This document shows, piece after piece, positions 8,494-16,021 of a DNA stretch of 49,972 nt. The stretch spans positions 1 through 49,972 of the forward strand of contig NZ_JASLER010000076.1 in NCBI RefSeq assembly GCF_030151085.1. Reading direction: 5' to 3'. A program made the position numbers and the translations under genes. The notes below the pieces were generated by a model. The model was not told where the DNA came from and searched no databases. It saw only the letters and a list, made by a program, of their open reading frames with translations. The DNA is from Bacteroides sp. Lineage in GTDB: Bacteria; Bacteroidota; Bacteroidia; Bacteroidales; Bacteroidaceae. Position 1 is the first letter of the stretch. Each line of letters opens with the position of its first letter.

Positions 8494-8620
8494 AAAATTA
8501 AAGATTTAATAGAATTTTCATTGAAATTCATTTGATTGAATAAAATATTGAAGGCTATAATGGTCTTCATTCATAGATGATGATTGGAACAGCCGGTTCG
8601 TGAGAATCGGCTGTTTTTTT
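8494..8620 (+). ncRNA. Candidate small RNA
   Basis: A transcript of about 125 nt is predicted from the -7 element at 8481-8488 to the terminator at 8588-8620. The interval has no ORF above a dozen codons. The alternative is that it is simply the 3' UTR of susD. Confidence 0.3.
8588..8620 (+). terminator. Intrinsic terminator after susCD
   Basis: 12-bp arms (8588-8599 and 8604-8615, one G-T pair), GTGA loop, followed by a run of T. Ends the susC-susD transcript and any small RNA in the gap. Confidence 0.85.
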
Positions 8621-8632
8621 AGTGTCCGTTTG

Positions 8633-8664
8633 TTTGCATATCAACGGTGGGAGTGTTACTTTTG
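8633..8664 (+). promoter_or_regulatory. Promoter of the DUF3805 / ABC-F / PHP operon
   Basis: TTTG (8633-8636), exactly 20-nt spacer, TACTTTTG (8657-8664): an excellent Bacteroidota promoter, 44 bp before the ATG at 8709. Confidence 0.75.
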
Positions 8665-8708
8665 CAAGGAATAGTGAAGATAGACTTCACATGGATTAGT
8701 TTATTATT

Positions 8709-9521
8709 ATGGAACAAGGCAAGAAATTTATCTCTCCGGGAGCATGGTTTTCTATGATTTATCCGGCAGATTGGAATGAGTTCGAAGCGGAAGAAGGTAC
8801 ATTCCTCTTTTATAACCCTACTGAATGGGCGGGTAATTTTCGCATTTCGGCTTATAAAGGAAATGCATCTTTTGGCAAAGATGCTGTGCGTGCGGAACTG
8901 AAAGACAACTCGTCGGCTACTGCCGTCCACATTGGGCAGATGGAATGTGCCTATAGCAAAGAGATGTTTGAGGAAGATGGAGCATATTATACTTCTCATC
9001 TGTGGTATGCCGGAGTAGGTGATATCCTGTTTGAATGTTCCTTTACAGTGAGCAAAGGAGGAGCCGTTGCCGAGGCTGAGAAAATATTAGCGTCGTTGGA
9101 AGTACGTAAGGAAGGTGAGAAGTATCCGCCTGAAATTATTCCGGTGCGACTATCTGAAATCTATCAGATAAATGAAGCATACGAGTGGATGGATACTTCC
9201 ATAAAAGATACTCTGAAGAAAGACTTTCAGGGAATGGAGGAGGACATTCTTAAAATGCAGGAGGTTGTGGATAAAAGTGAAATCTCTCCCAAAAAGAAAG
9301 AAACCTGGTTGGCGCTTGGCATCGTACTATGTGCGATTTTTGCCAACGAAGTGGATGGCATGGAATGGCGTACTTTGATAGATGGGAATCGGGAAGCACC
9401 TATATTGTTGAATACAGTGGCGGGTACTTGGATAGACCCTTTGAAACTGGTATGGAGCAAGGTGAAGGCTGGAGAGGCTTGCAAGTTGGAGGAATCCTAT
9501 AAGGAGATGTTTGAAAATTAA
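8709..9521 (+). CDS. DUF3805/DUF3806-like protein
   Basis: 270 aa, no signal peptide or membrane segment, so probably cytoplasmic. The N-terminal half (about 1-135) is a beta-rich domain starting with FISPGAWFSMIYPADWNEF, typical of the DUF3805 family; the C-terminal half (about 150-265) is helical with WLALGIVLCAIFANEVDGMEW and ends like DUF3806. Function is unknown for both families. It has its own promoter at 8633-8664 and lies 29 bp upstream of the ABC-F gene, with which it is probably co-transcribed. Confidence 0.75.
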   Translation: MEQGKKFISPGAWFSMIYPADWNEFEAEEGTFLFYNPTEWAGNFRISAYKGNASFGKDAVRAELKDNSSATAVHIGQMECAYSKEMFEEDGAYYTSHLWYAGVGDILFECSFTVSKGGAVAEAEKILASLEVRKEGEKYPPEIIPVRLSEIYQINEAYEWMDTSIKDTLKKDFQGMEEDILKMQEVVDKSEISPKKKETWLALGIVLCAIFANEVDGMEWRTLIDGNREAPILLNTVAGTWIDPLKLVWSKVKAGEACKLEESYKEMFEN

Positions 9522-9550
9522 AAGATTGAAAATTAAAAAATAAAAATAGG

Positions 9551-11434
9551 TTGGCAGCAGTTAATTCAATTCTTCAGGTGGAGAACCTTACCAAATCGTT
9601 TGGCGATCTGGTATTATTCGAGAATATTTCTTGGGGCTTGTCAGAAGGACAACGTATCGGTCTGATAGCAAAGAATGGTAGTGGTAAGACGACTTTATTG
9701 AATATTCTTTCCGGTAAGGAGGGATATGAAAGCGGTACTATTTCATTCCGTCGTGACTTGCGTGTGGGCTATCTGGAGCAAGATCCCCGTTATCCCGAAG
9801 ATTTGACGGTGCTTGAGGCTTGTTTCCATCATGGTAATAGTACCGTGGAGTTAATCAAGGAATACGAGCATTGCATGGAAACAGAAGGACATCCGGGATT
9901 GGATGAAATTCTGGTTCGTATGGATCATGAAAAGGCATGGGAGTATGAGCAAAAGGCAAAGCAAATCCTTTCACAACTTAAAATCCATGATTTCAACCAA
10001 CAGGTGAAGCAGTTGTCCGGTGGACAACTAAAGCGTGTAGCTCTTGCCAATACATTGATTACAGAGCCTGATTTGCTGATTTTGGATGAGCCTACCAATC
10101 ACTTGGATCTTGATATGACCGAATGGTTGGAAGAATATCTGCGTCGGAATAACCTGAGTTTGCTGATGGTGACTCACGACCGCTACTTCCTGGATCGTGT
10201 CTGCTCTGAGATCATTGAAATAGAGAATCGGCAGATCTATCAATATAAAGGCAATTACAGCTATTATCTGGAGAAACGCCAGGAGCGTATTGAAGCTAAA
10301 ACCGTAGAAGTGGAACGTGCCAATAACCTCTATCGTACGGAATTGGACTGGATGCGCCGTATGCCGCAAGCTCGCGGACACAAAGCGCGTTATCGTGAAG
10401 ATGCTTTTTATGAACTGGAAAAGGTTGCCAAACAGCGTTTCAATAATGATAATGTAAAACTGGATGTCAAAGCATCTTATATTGGTAGCAAGATTTTCGA
10501 AGCCGATCATTTGTATAAGTCTTTCGGGGACTTGAAGATATTAGATGACTTCTCTTATATCTTTGCCCGTTACGAGAAGATGGGTATCGTTGGTAATAAC
10601 GGTACGGGAAAATCTACCTTTATCAAAATATTGATGGGGCACGAGCAAGCAGATAATGGAACACTGGATATTGGAGAGACTGTTCGTTTCGGATATTATT
10701 CGCAAGAGGGTTTGCAGTTTGACGAGCAGATGAAAGTGATTGACGTGGTGCAGGACATTGCCGAAGTCATAGAATTGGGAAATGGCAAGAAATTGACTGC
10801 ATCGCAGTTTCTTCAACACTTCCTTTTCACTCCCGAAACTCAACATAGTTATGTCTATAAATTGAGCGGTGGTGAGCGTCGCCGCCTTTACTTGTGTACT
10901 GTCCTGATGCGCAATCCTAATTTCCTTGTGCTGGATGAGCCAACGAATGACCTCGATATCGTCACGTTGAATGTCTTGGAGGAATACCTTCAAAACTTTA
11001 AAGGTTGCGTTATTGTGGTGAGCCATGACCGCTACTTTATGGATAAAGTAGTAGATCATCTTTTGGTATTCAATGGTCAGGGAGACATTCGTGACTTTCC
11101 GGGAAATTACACCCAATACCGTGATTGGAAAGACGTGAAAGCCCATCAGGAGAAAGAAAAAGAGGTTGCCAAGTCACAGGAAGATAAGACTGCCAAGGTG
11201 CGCCTGAACGAAAAACGCCGTATGTCTTACAAAGAAAGGCGTGAGTTTGAACAACTGGAGCAGGAGATAAGCGAACTGGAAATAGAAAAGAAAGCAATTG
11301 AAGATGCTTTGTGCAGTGGTACTCTTACCGTGGATGAACTTACCGAAAAGTCGAAACGGTTGCCCGAAATAGCCAACTTGATTGATGAGAAAACCTTTCG
11401 TTGGCTTGAACTTAGTGAAATAGAGTCGAACTAA
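9551..11434 (+). CDS. uup: ABC-F family ribosome-associated ATPase (Uup type), TTG start
   Basis: 627 aa, soluble, two ABC cassettes and no membrane domain. Cassette 1: Walker A AKNGSGKT, signature LSGGQ, Walker B LLILDEPTNHLDL. Cassette 2: GNNGTGKST, LSGGE, LVLDEPTNDLDI. The NDLD form of the second Walker B and the C-terminal coiled coil (about 545-620, preceded by MSYKERREFEQLE) point to the Uup branch. ABC-F proteins act on the ribosome; Uup is linked to ribosome function and DNA transposon precise excision in E. coli. Start is TTG: no in-frame ATG precedes the first cassette and a stop codon lies at 9527-9529. The PHP gene follows 30 bp downstream. Confidence 0.88.
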   Translation: MAAVNSILQVENLTKSFGDLVLFENISWGLSEGQRIGLIAKNGSGKTTLLNILSGKEGYESGTISFRRDLRVGYLEQDPRYPEDLTVLEACFHHGNSTVELIKEYEHCMETEGHPGLDEILVRMDHEKAWEYEQKAKQILSQLKIHDFNQQVKQLSGGQLKRVALANTLITEPDLLILDEPTNHLDLDMTEWLEEYLRRNNLSLLMVTHDRYFLDRVCSEIIEIENRQIYQYKGNYSYYLEKRQERIEAKTVEVERANNLYRTELDWMRRMPQARGHKARYREDAFYELEKVAKQRFNNDNVKLDVKASYIGSKIFEADHLYKSFGDLKILDDFSYIFARYEKMGIVGNNGTGKSTFIKILMGHEQADNGTLDIGETVRFGYYSQEGLQFDEQMKVIDVVQDIAEVIELGNGKKLTASQFLQHFLFTPETQHSYVYKLSGGERRRLYLCTVLMRNPNFLVLDEPTNDLDIVTLNVLEEYLQNFKGCVIVVSHDRYFMDKVVDHLLVFNGQGDIRDFPGNYTQYRDWKDVKAHQEKEKEVAKSQEDKTAKVRLNEKRRMSYKERREFEQLEQEISELEIEKKAIEDALCSGTLTVDELTEKSKRLPEIANLIDEKTFRWLELSEIESN

Positions 11435-11464
11435 GGTTAGAAATTAATAATTAAAGATTAAAGA

Positions 11465-12310
11465 ATGAAAGTGGGAAACTTGACGAACTACCATAGCCAT
11501 AGCCTGTATTGCGACGGACGTGCGGGAATGGAAGATTTTGTGCGCTTTGCTATTAGCGAAGGATTTACTTCGTATGGCTTTTCTTCTCATGCGCCATTGC
11601 CGTTTTCTACTTTCTGGACGATGGAGTGGGATAGAATGAATGATTATTTATCCGAGTTCCAACGTTTAAAAGCAAGGTATGCAGATCGTATAGAGTTGTA
11701 TATAGGGCTGGAGATTGATTATTTGGATGAAGAAAGTAATCCGTCTATGGCACGCTTTCGAGAATTACCACTGGATTATCGTATCGGTTCCGTTCACATG
11801 CTTACAACTGATGCAGGAAAAATTGTGGATATAGATACTCCTGCTGATAAATTCAGAGAAATTGTAGATGAGCATTTTGATGGAGATATTGTAAGGGTAG
11901 TACAACAATACTATCGTTCATTGACAAAGATGTTAGAATCTGGTGGTTTTGATATTGTGGGACATGCAGATAAAATGCATTATAATGCTTCCTGCTATCG
12001 TCCCGGCTTGCTTGATGAACCTTGGTATGACCAGCTTGTTCATACTTATTTTGCCGATATAGCCCAAAGAGGATATCAGGTGGAAATTAATACAAAGTCT
12101 TACCATGATTTGGGTACTTTCTATCCTAACGAACGCTATTTCTCTACCTTGCATGATTTGGGTATCAAGGTGCAAGTGAATAGCGACTCACATTATCCGG
12201 AGAAGATAAACAACGGTCGTCCCGAAGCTTTGCAGGCAATAAAGCGTGCGGGCTATAAAAAGGTGATGGAGTTACATGGAGGGAAATGGGAAGAAAGAGA
12301 AATAGGGTGA
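11465..12310 (+). CDS. PHP-domain histidinol-phosphatase (HisJ/HisK type)
   Basis: 281 aa. N-terminal metal motif NYHSHSLYCDG (HxH), a second metal site region with GLEIDYLDE, a HADK segment and a C-terminal NSDSHYP motif are the PHP-domain ligands. Length and order match HisJ-type histidinol-phosphate phosphatases (step 8 of histidine biosynthesis), although PHP phosphoesterases with other substrates are similar. Third gene of the unit starting at 8709; no other his gene is nearby, so the assignment rests on the family only. A strong hairpin follows. Confidence 0.75.
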   Translation: MKVGNLTNYHSHSLYCDGRAGMEDFVRFAISEGFTSYGFSSHAPLPFSTFWTMEWDRMNDYLSEFQRLKARYADRIELYIGLEIDYLDEESNPSMARFRELPLDYRIGSVHMLTTDAGKIVDIDTPADKFREIVDEHFDGDIVRVVQQYYRSLTKMLESGGFDIVGHADKMHYNASCYRPGLLDEPWYDQLVHTYFADIAQRGYQVEINTKSYHDLGTFYPNERYFSTLHDLGIKVQVNSDSHYPEKINNGRPEALQAIKRAGYKKVMELHGGKWEEREIG

Positions 12311-12323
12311 TAAGGTGATAAAA

Positions 12324-12362
12324 TGATAGGGTGGTTAGTTTTATCACTTTACCACCCTATCA
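12324..12362. terminator. Bidirectional hairpin between convergent genes
   Basis: 12-bp perfect arms (12324-12335 and 12351-12362) with a 15-nt loop. An alternative 9-bp stem (12315-12323 with 12339-12347) uses repeated GGTGATA units. It separates the PHP gene (+) and the thioredoxin lipoprotein gene (-). Confidence 0.65.
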
Positions 12363-12370
12363 CCTTTATA

Positions 12371-12865
12371 TTATTCTGTTTTCAGCAGAAAATCATCGAT
12401 CATTTTTTTGTATGTTGCCTTGTCGGCAGCACCGCGGAAGAGTTGCGGTTCTCCTTTCATCGGGATGAAGACAAATAAAGGGATGCTTGTTGCATTGAAT
12501 AATGCTGCCAATTCTTTCTCTTTATCTACGTTCACCTTATATATGACGATTTTTCCGGCATATTCTTTAGCTAACTCTTTCATGATGGGAGCAGTCAAAC
12601 GGCAGGGACCACACCAATCAGCATATAAGTCGATAATAGCAGGCTTGTTTCCCTTGTACTTCCAGTCTTGTGACTTTTCGTAATCAAAAACATCCTTGAG
12701 GAACATCGCTTTATTCATTACGACTACATCGCCTTCAGCTTCGGATTTTTGAGGCTCTTGAACTTCTTTAGCTTCCGCTTGGTTCTGTTGTTTTGCTCCG
12801 TCTGTACAAGCGTAAGTCAGCATACTTGTAAAGGTCAGAACACACATGGTTATAATTTTCTTCAT
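12371..12865 (-). CDS. Periplasm-facing thioredoxin-like lipoprotein
   Basis: 164 aa. Signal peptide with lipobox LTYAC (Cys20), then a Gln/Glu-rich linker and a thioredoxin domain (about 65-160) with the redox motif WCGPC and cis-Pro in SIPLFVF. The lipid anchor puts it in the cell envelope, where it would reduce or isomerise disulfides, while its neighbour is cytoplasmic. The stop to start distance to the upstream trxA gene (12875) is 9 bp, so they form an operon with trxA first. Confidence 0.85.
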   Translation of the reverse strand: MKKIITMCVLTFTSMLTYACTDGAKQQNQAEAKEVQEPQKSEAEGDVVVMNKAMFLKDVFDYEKSQDWKYKGNKPAIIDLYADWCGPCRLTAPIMKELAKEYAGKIVIYKVNVDKEKELAALFNATSIPLFVFIPMKGEPQLFRGAADKATYKKMIDDFLLKTE

Positions 12866-12874
12866 CTTTTATTA

Positions 12875-13171
12875 TTAAGAATTTTGTTCAATAACGGATT
12901 TCAATTCTTTTCCGCCGATTACACCGGAATGCCGCCATACTGCTTCGCCTTTCTTAAATAGAATAAAAGTAGGCACAGCTTGTATACGATATTGAGCTGC
13001 TAATTCTTCGTGTTGGTCAACGTCAATTTTGGCTATACGGGCAGCATCGCCGATTACACCTTTGAGTTCTTCCAATACCGGATGCATGGCTTTACAAGGA
13101 CCACACCAAGTAGCAAAGAAGTCAACTAAAACGGGCTTTTCTGATTGTATCAATTCTTCAAATTTTTCCAT
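12875..13171 (-). CDS. trxA: Thioredoxin
   Basis: 98 aa, the minimal thioredoxin length. Contains FFATWCGPCKAM (active CGPC) and AVPTFILFKKG with the cis-proline, and no signal peptide, so it is cytoplasmic. Transcribed ahead of the thioredoxin lipoprotein gene. A near-consensus -7 element, TATTTTCG on the minus strand (13221-13214), lies 43 nt upstream. Confidence 0.92.
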   Translation of the reverse strand: MEKFEELIQSEKPVLVDFFATWCGPCKAMHPVLEELKGVIGDAARIAKIDVDQHEELAAQYRIQAVPTFILFKKGEAVWRHSGVIGGKELKSVIEQNS

Positions 13172-13213
13172 AATCTTATTCTTTTAGTTATTGTACCCCG
13201 TATATTCGAGGTG

Positions 13214-13221
13214 CGAAAATA
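13214..13221 (-). promoter_or_regulatory. -7 element of trxA
   Basis: TATTTTCG, one base from the TAnnTTTG consensus; no good -33 element is visible. Confidence 0.35.
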
Positions 13222-13295
13222 GTTATTACTGTTTATATAAAAAACAGTTTAAGGCGTTTTTTGTTCACTATTACTTTATTTTATAGTTAAAGTCG

Positions 13296-13303
13296 TATCT
13301 TTG
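13296..13303 (+). promoter_or_regulatory. -7 element of the helicase gene
   Basis: TATCTTTG, full match, 27 bp before the ATG at 13330; -33 is only T-rich. Confidence 0.6.
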
Positions 13304-13329
13304 GATTCTCAATTTAGAATACGGCATTT

Positions 13330-15993
13330 ATGGAGCATTTTCCTCAGGGAATTCATTTTAAATACCCTTGGCGTGGTTATCAGGAACGTGTATTGGCAGA
13401 CCTGAAACAATATATTTCAAATGGGGCATTACATGTTGTGGCTCCTCCCGGTTCGGGCAAAACGGTATTGGGGCTTGAAGTGATGTTAAGACTGGATGCT
13501 CCTACATTGATTTTAGCTCCTACTATCGCTGTACGTAATCAATGGGTGGACCGTTTTTGTGAGTTGTTCTTGCAGACAGCACAAGTGCCGGATTGGATTT
13601 CATGTGATATCCGCCAACCTTCTTTTCTCACAGTTAGTACTTATCAGGCTTTGCATGCGGCTTGTGATAGCACCCGGAGAAAGGAAAAGCAAGAGGATGC
13701 TATCCAATTGTTACAGAAACAAGGATTGAAGATGGTAGTTGCCGATGAAGCACACCATTTGAAGAACGAGTGGTGGCACCCACTCCGTAAGTTGCAAGAA
13801 ACTCTTTCTCCTGTTATCGTGGGACTTACAGCTACTCCTCCGTATGATGTGACACCGGCGGAGTGGGATCGTTATATTGCTTTGAACGGACCGGTAGATG
13901 CTGAAATAACGGTGCCGGAACTGATGCGTGAAGGAGACTTATGTCCGCATCAGGATTATGTCTACTTCTCTCGTCCTTCCCAATGGGAATACGAACGGAT
14001 TTGTGATTTTAGAAAACGCGCCGATTCTCTCTTTCAGGAACTCCTGACTGATAAAGAGCTGCTACAAGCGATAGAATCTTTACCATTATGGGAATTGCCG
14101 GATGAATCGTTGGAGTGGATTTACGACCACATGGCTTATTACTCTTCTATGCTTATCTATCTGCATGCTACAGGACATGATATTCCGCTTGTGCATTTGG
14201 ATATTGTCGGCAATGAACTTTCTGATTTTCCACCATTTGATTATAACTGGGCGGAAACATTACTTGACTTGTATTTGAATAAGGAAAGGACGATGTTTGT
14301 CGGTTGCGAAGTTCATCAGGAACGACTGGAAAACCGTTTGCTTCGTTATGGAGTGATAGAAAGCGGGCAAATATCTTTTCAATATAATCGAAAAATTAAT
14401 GCGGCACTTACTACGAGTATAGAAAAAGTGAACAGTATCTGCGACATAGTCCGTTTTGAATATCAACATTTGAAGAAAGATTTACGCTTGGTAGTACTGG
14501 CGGATTTTATACGAAAAGAATTTCTGACTGCCGGACCGGATGCTGATTTATATACTGGCAAACTGGGAGTATTGCCTATTTTTGAAAAACTTCGTCGTGA
14601 GAATCTTTCGGATCTGTGCTTAGGTGTACTTACCGGCAGTATTGTTATAATTCCGCGTGATGCAATGTCCGTAATGCAGAACAAAATGCAGGAAAGCGGA
14701 ATAGGAGAATTGCAATCTTCGATTTTTCCTTATGACGACCGGTATGTACGAATCACTCTGACAGATTCAATCAGAGGGGCGGCTGTGAAATATGTAACCG
14801 ATATTTTTCAGGCAGGCGGCTTTGAAGTGCTGGTCGGCACAAAATCTTTGTTGGGCGAGGGTTGGGATGCTCCGGCACTGAATGCTTTAATACTTGCCAG
14901 CAGTGTCGGTTCTTTTGTCCTCTCCAATCAAATGCGTGGACGGGCCATCAGAACGATGCGTGGCAATCGAGATAAGACTGGAAATATTTGGCACCTGGTA
15001 TGTGCGGACTTATCTTCTCCTACTGGTGGCGGAGATGTAGAGATGTTACGACGACGGTTCAAAGGTTTTGTCGGAGTGTCCTTCTTGGAAGAGGGATGTA
15101 TAGAAAATGGTATTCATCGTTTAGATTTGCCTGATTATTTTCTTGATTGGGATGTATTAAAACAATTCAATGAGAGAACTTTCACTCTTGCTGCGGATAG
15201 AGCGGGATTGAGAGAACGCTGGCGAGTTGGTTTGGAACGTGGCGTAAGTCTGATAGAAGAAATTAAAATGCCAGTTAAGGCAGAATATAAAGAAAAGGTG
15301 GAACATGTGAAGATGCTCTATCTCACCCGGTCAATAGCTTACTTGGTGGCAAGTTTATGTTCTGGTCTTGCTGCTTTCGGAATGGATTTTCTACAGGCAT
15401 TGTTCAAGTCGCGCCCTCGTGCAATAGAGGATGTCAAGTTTCTGTTGTTGATATTCGGTATTCTGGGGATTATTTATTTCGGACGACAAACGATCAGAGT
15501 GTTTAGATTGTATTTGCATTATCGTGACATCACCAAAGATATACGCGGGATAGGTGAGGCATTGCTTCAGGCACTTATACGAATGGGAAATATACAGACA
15601 TCGCCTGCTGAATTGTCTGTGTCTGTTCAGGAAGACGGCTCAGGCGGGATGTTTTGCCATTTACGGGGTGGTACGAATTTTGAGAAGTCTATGTTTACAG
15701 AGGCTATGAGCGAAATAGTTTCTGTGATAGATAGTCCACGCTATCTGATACTAAGAAAAAGCCGCAGGTTGTTTTTTATCTCTCAAACCGATTATCATGC
15801 TGTACCGGAAGTGTTGGGACGCAAAAAAGAGTCCTCGGCTTATTTTGCAGGATGTTGGCAGAAATTGGTCGGAGAAAATGAATTGATATTTACCCGTTCG
15901 AAAGAGGGACGGAAGATGCTACTGAAAGCAAGAATGGAAGCGTTGTCCGCTTACTTTGCGGAGGATGTGGAAAGAGTAAGCAAGTGGAAATAA
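13330..15993 (+). CDS. Superfamily 2 DEAD/DEAH-box helicase with two C-terminal transmembrane segments
   Basis: 887 aa. Helicase lobe 1: motif I APPGSGKT (38-45), DEAH (139-142), motif III LTATPP (about 166-171). Lobe 2: GTKSLLGEGWDAPALN and motif VI QMRGRAIR (534-541). After the helicase, two hydrophobic segments (about 668-690 and 703-722) are followed by an unrecognised region of about 165 residues. The helicase core resembles type III restriction/UvrB-like nucleic-acid translocases (ResIII group). A membrane-anchored SF2 helicase is unusual; no methylase, nuclease or phage gene is adjacent. The stop codon lies within a long hairpin. Function unknown. Confidence 0.8.
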   Translation: MEHFPQGIHFKYPWRGYQERVLADLKQYISNGALHVVAPPGSGKTVLGLEVMLRLDAPTLILAPTIAVRNQWVDRFCELFLQTAQVPDWISCDIRQPSFLTVSTYQALHAACDSTRRKEKQEDAIQLLQKQGLKMVVADEAHHLKNEWWHPLRKLQETLSPVIVGLTATPPYDVTPAEWDRYIALNGPVDAEITVPELMREGDLCPHQDYVYFSRPSQWEYERICDFRKRADSLFQELLTDKELLQAIESLPLWELPDESLEWIYDHMAYYSSMLIYLHATGHDIPLVHLDIVGNELSDFPPFDYNWAETLLDLYLNKERTMFVGCEVHQERLENRLLRYGVIESGQISFQYNRKINAALTTSIEKVNSICDIVRFEYQHLKKDLRLVVLADFIRKEFLTAGPDADLYTGKLGVLPIFEKLRRENLSDLCLGVLTGSIVIIPRDAMSVMQNKMQESGIGELQSSIFPYDDRYVRITLTDSIRGAAVKYVTDIFQAGGFEVLVGTKSLLGEGWDAPALNALILASSVGSFVLSNQMRGRAIRTMRGNRDKTGNIWHLVCADLSSPTGGGDVEMLRRRFKGFVGVSFLEEGCIENGIHRLDLPDYFLDWDVLKQFNERTFTLAADRAGLRERWRVGLERGVSLIEEIKMPVKAEYKEKVEHVKMLYLTRSIAYLVASLCSGLAAFGMDFLQALFKSRPRAIEDVKFLLLIFGILGIIYFGRQTIRVFRLYLHYRDITKDIRGIGEALLQALIRMGNIQTSPAELSVSVQEDGSGGMFCHLRGGTNFEKSMFTEAMSEIVSVIDSPRYLILRKSRRLFFISQTDYHAVPEVLGRKKESSAYFAGCWQKLVGENELIFTRSKEGRKMLLKARMEALSAYFAEDVERVSKWK

Positions 15994-16014
15994 CCTTCGT
16001 ATTTCCACTTGCTT
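15978..16014. terminator. Hairpin between convergent helicase and DPP11 genes
   Basis: 14-bp perfect arms (15978-15991 and 16001-16014), 9-nt loop; the left arm overlaps the helicase stop codon. No clear T-tract on either side. Confidence 0.6.
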
Positions 16015-16021
16015 GAATAGT

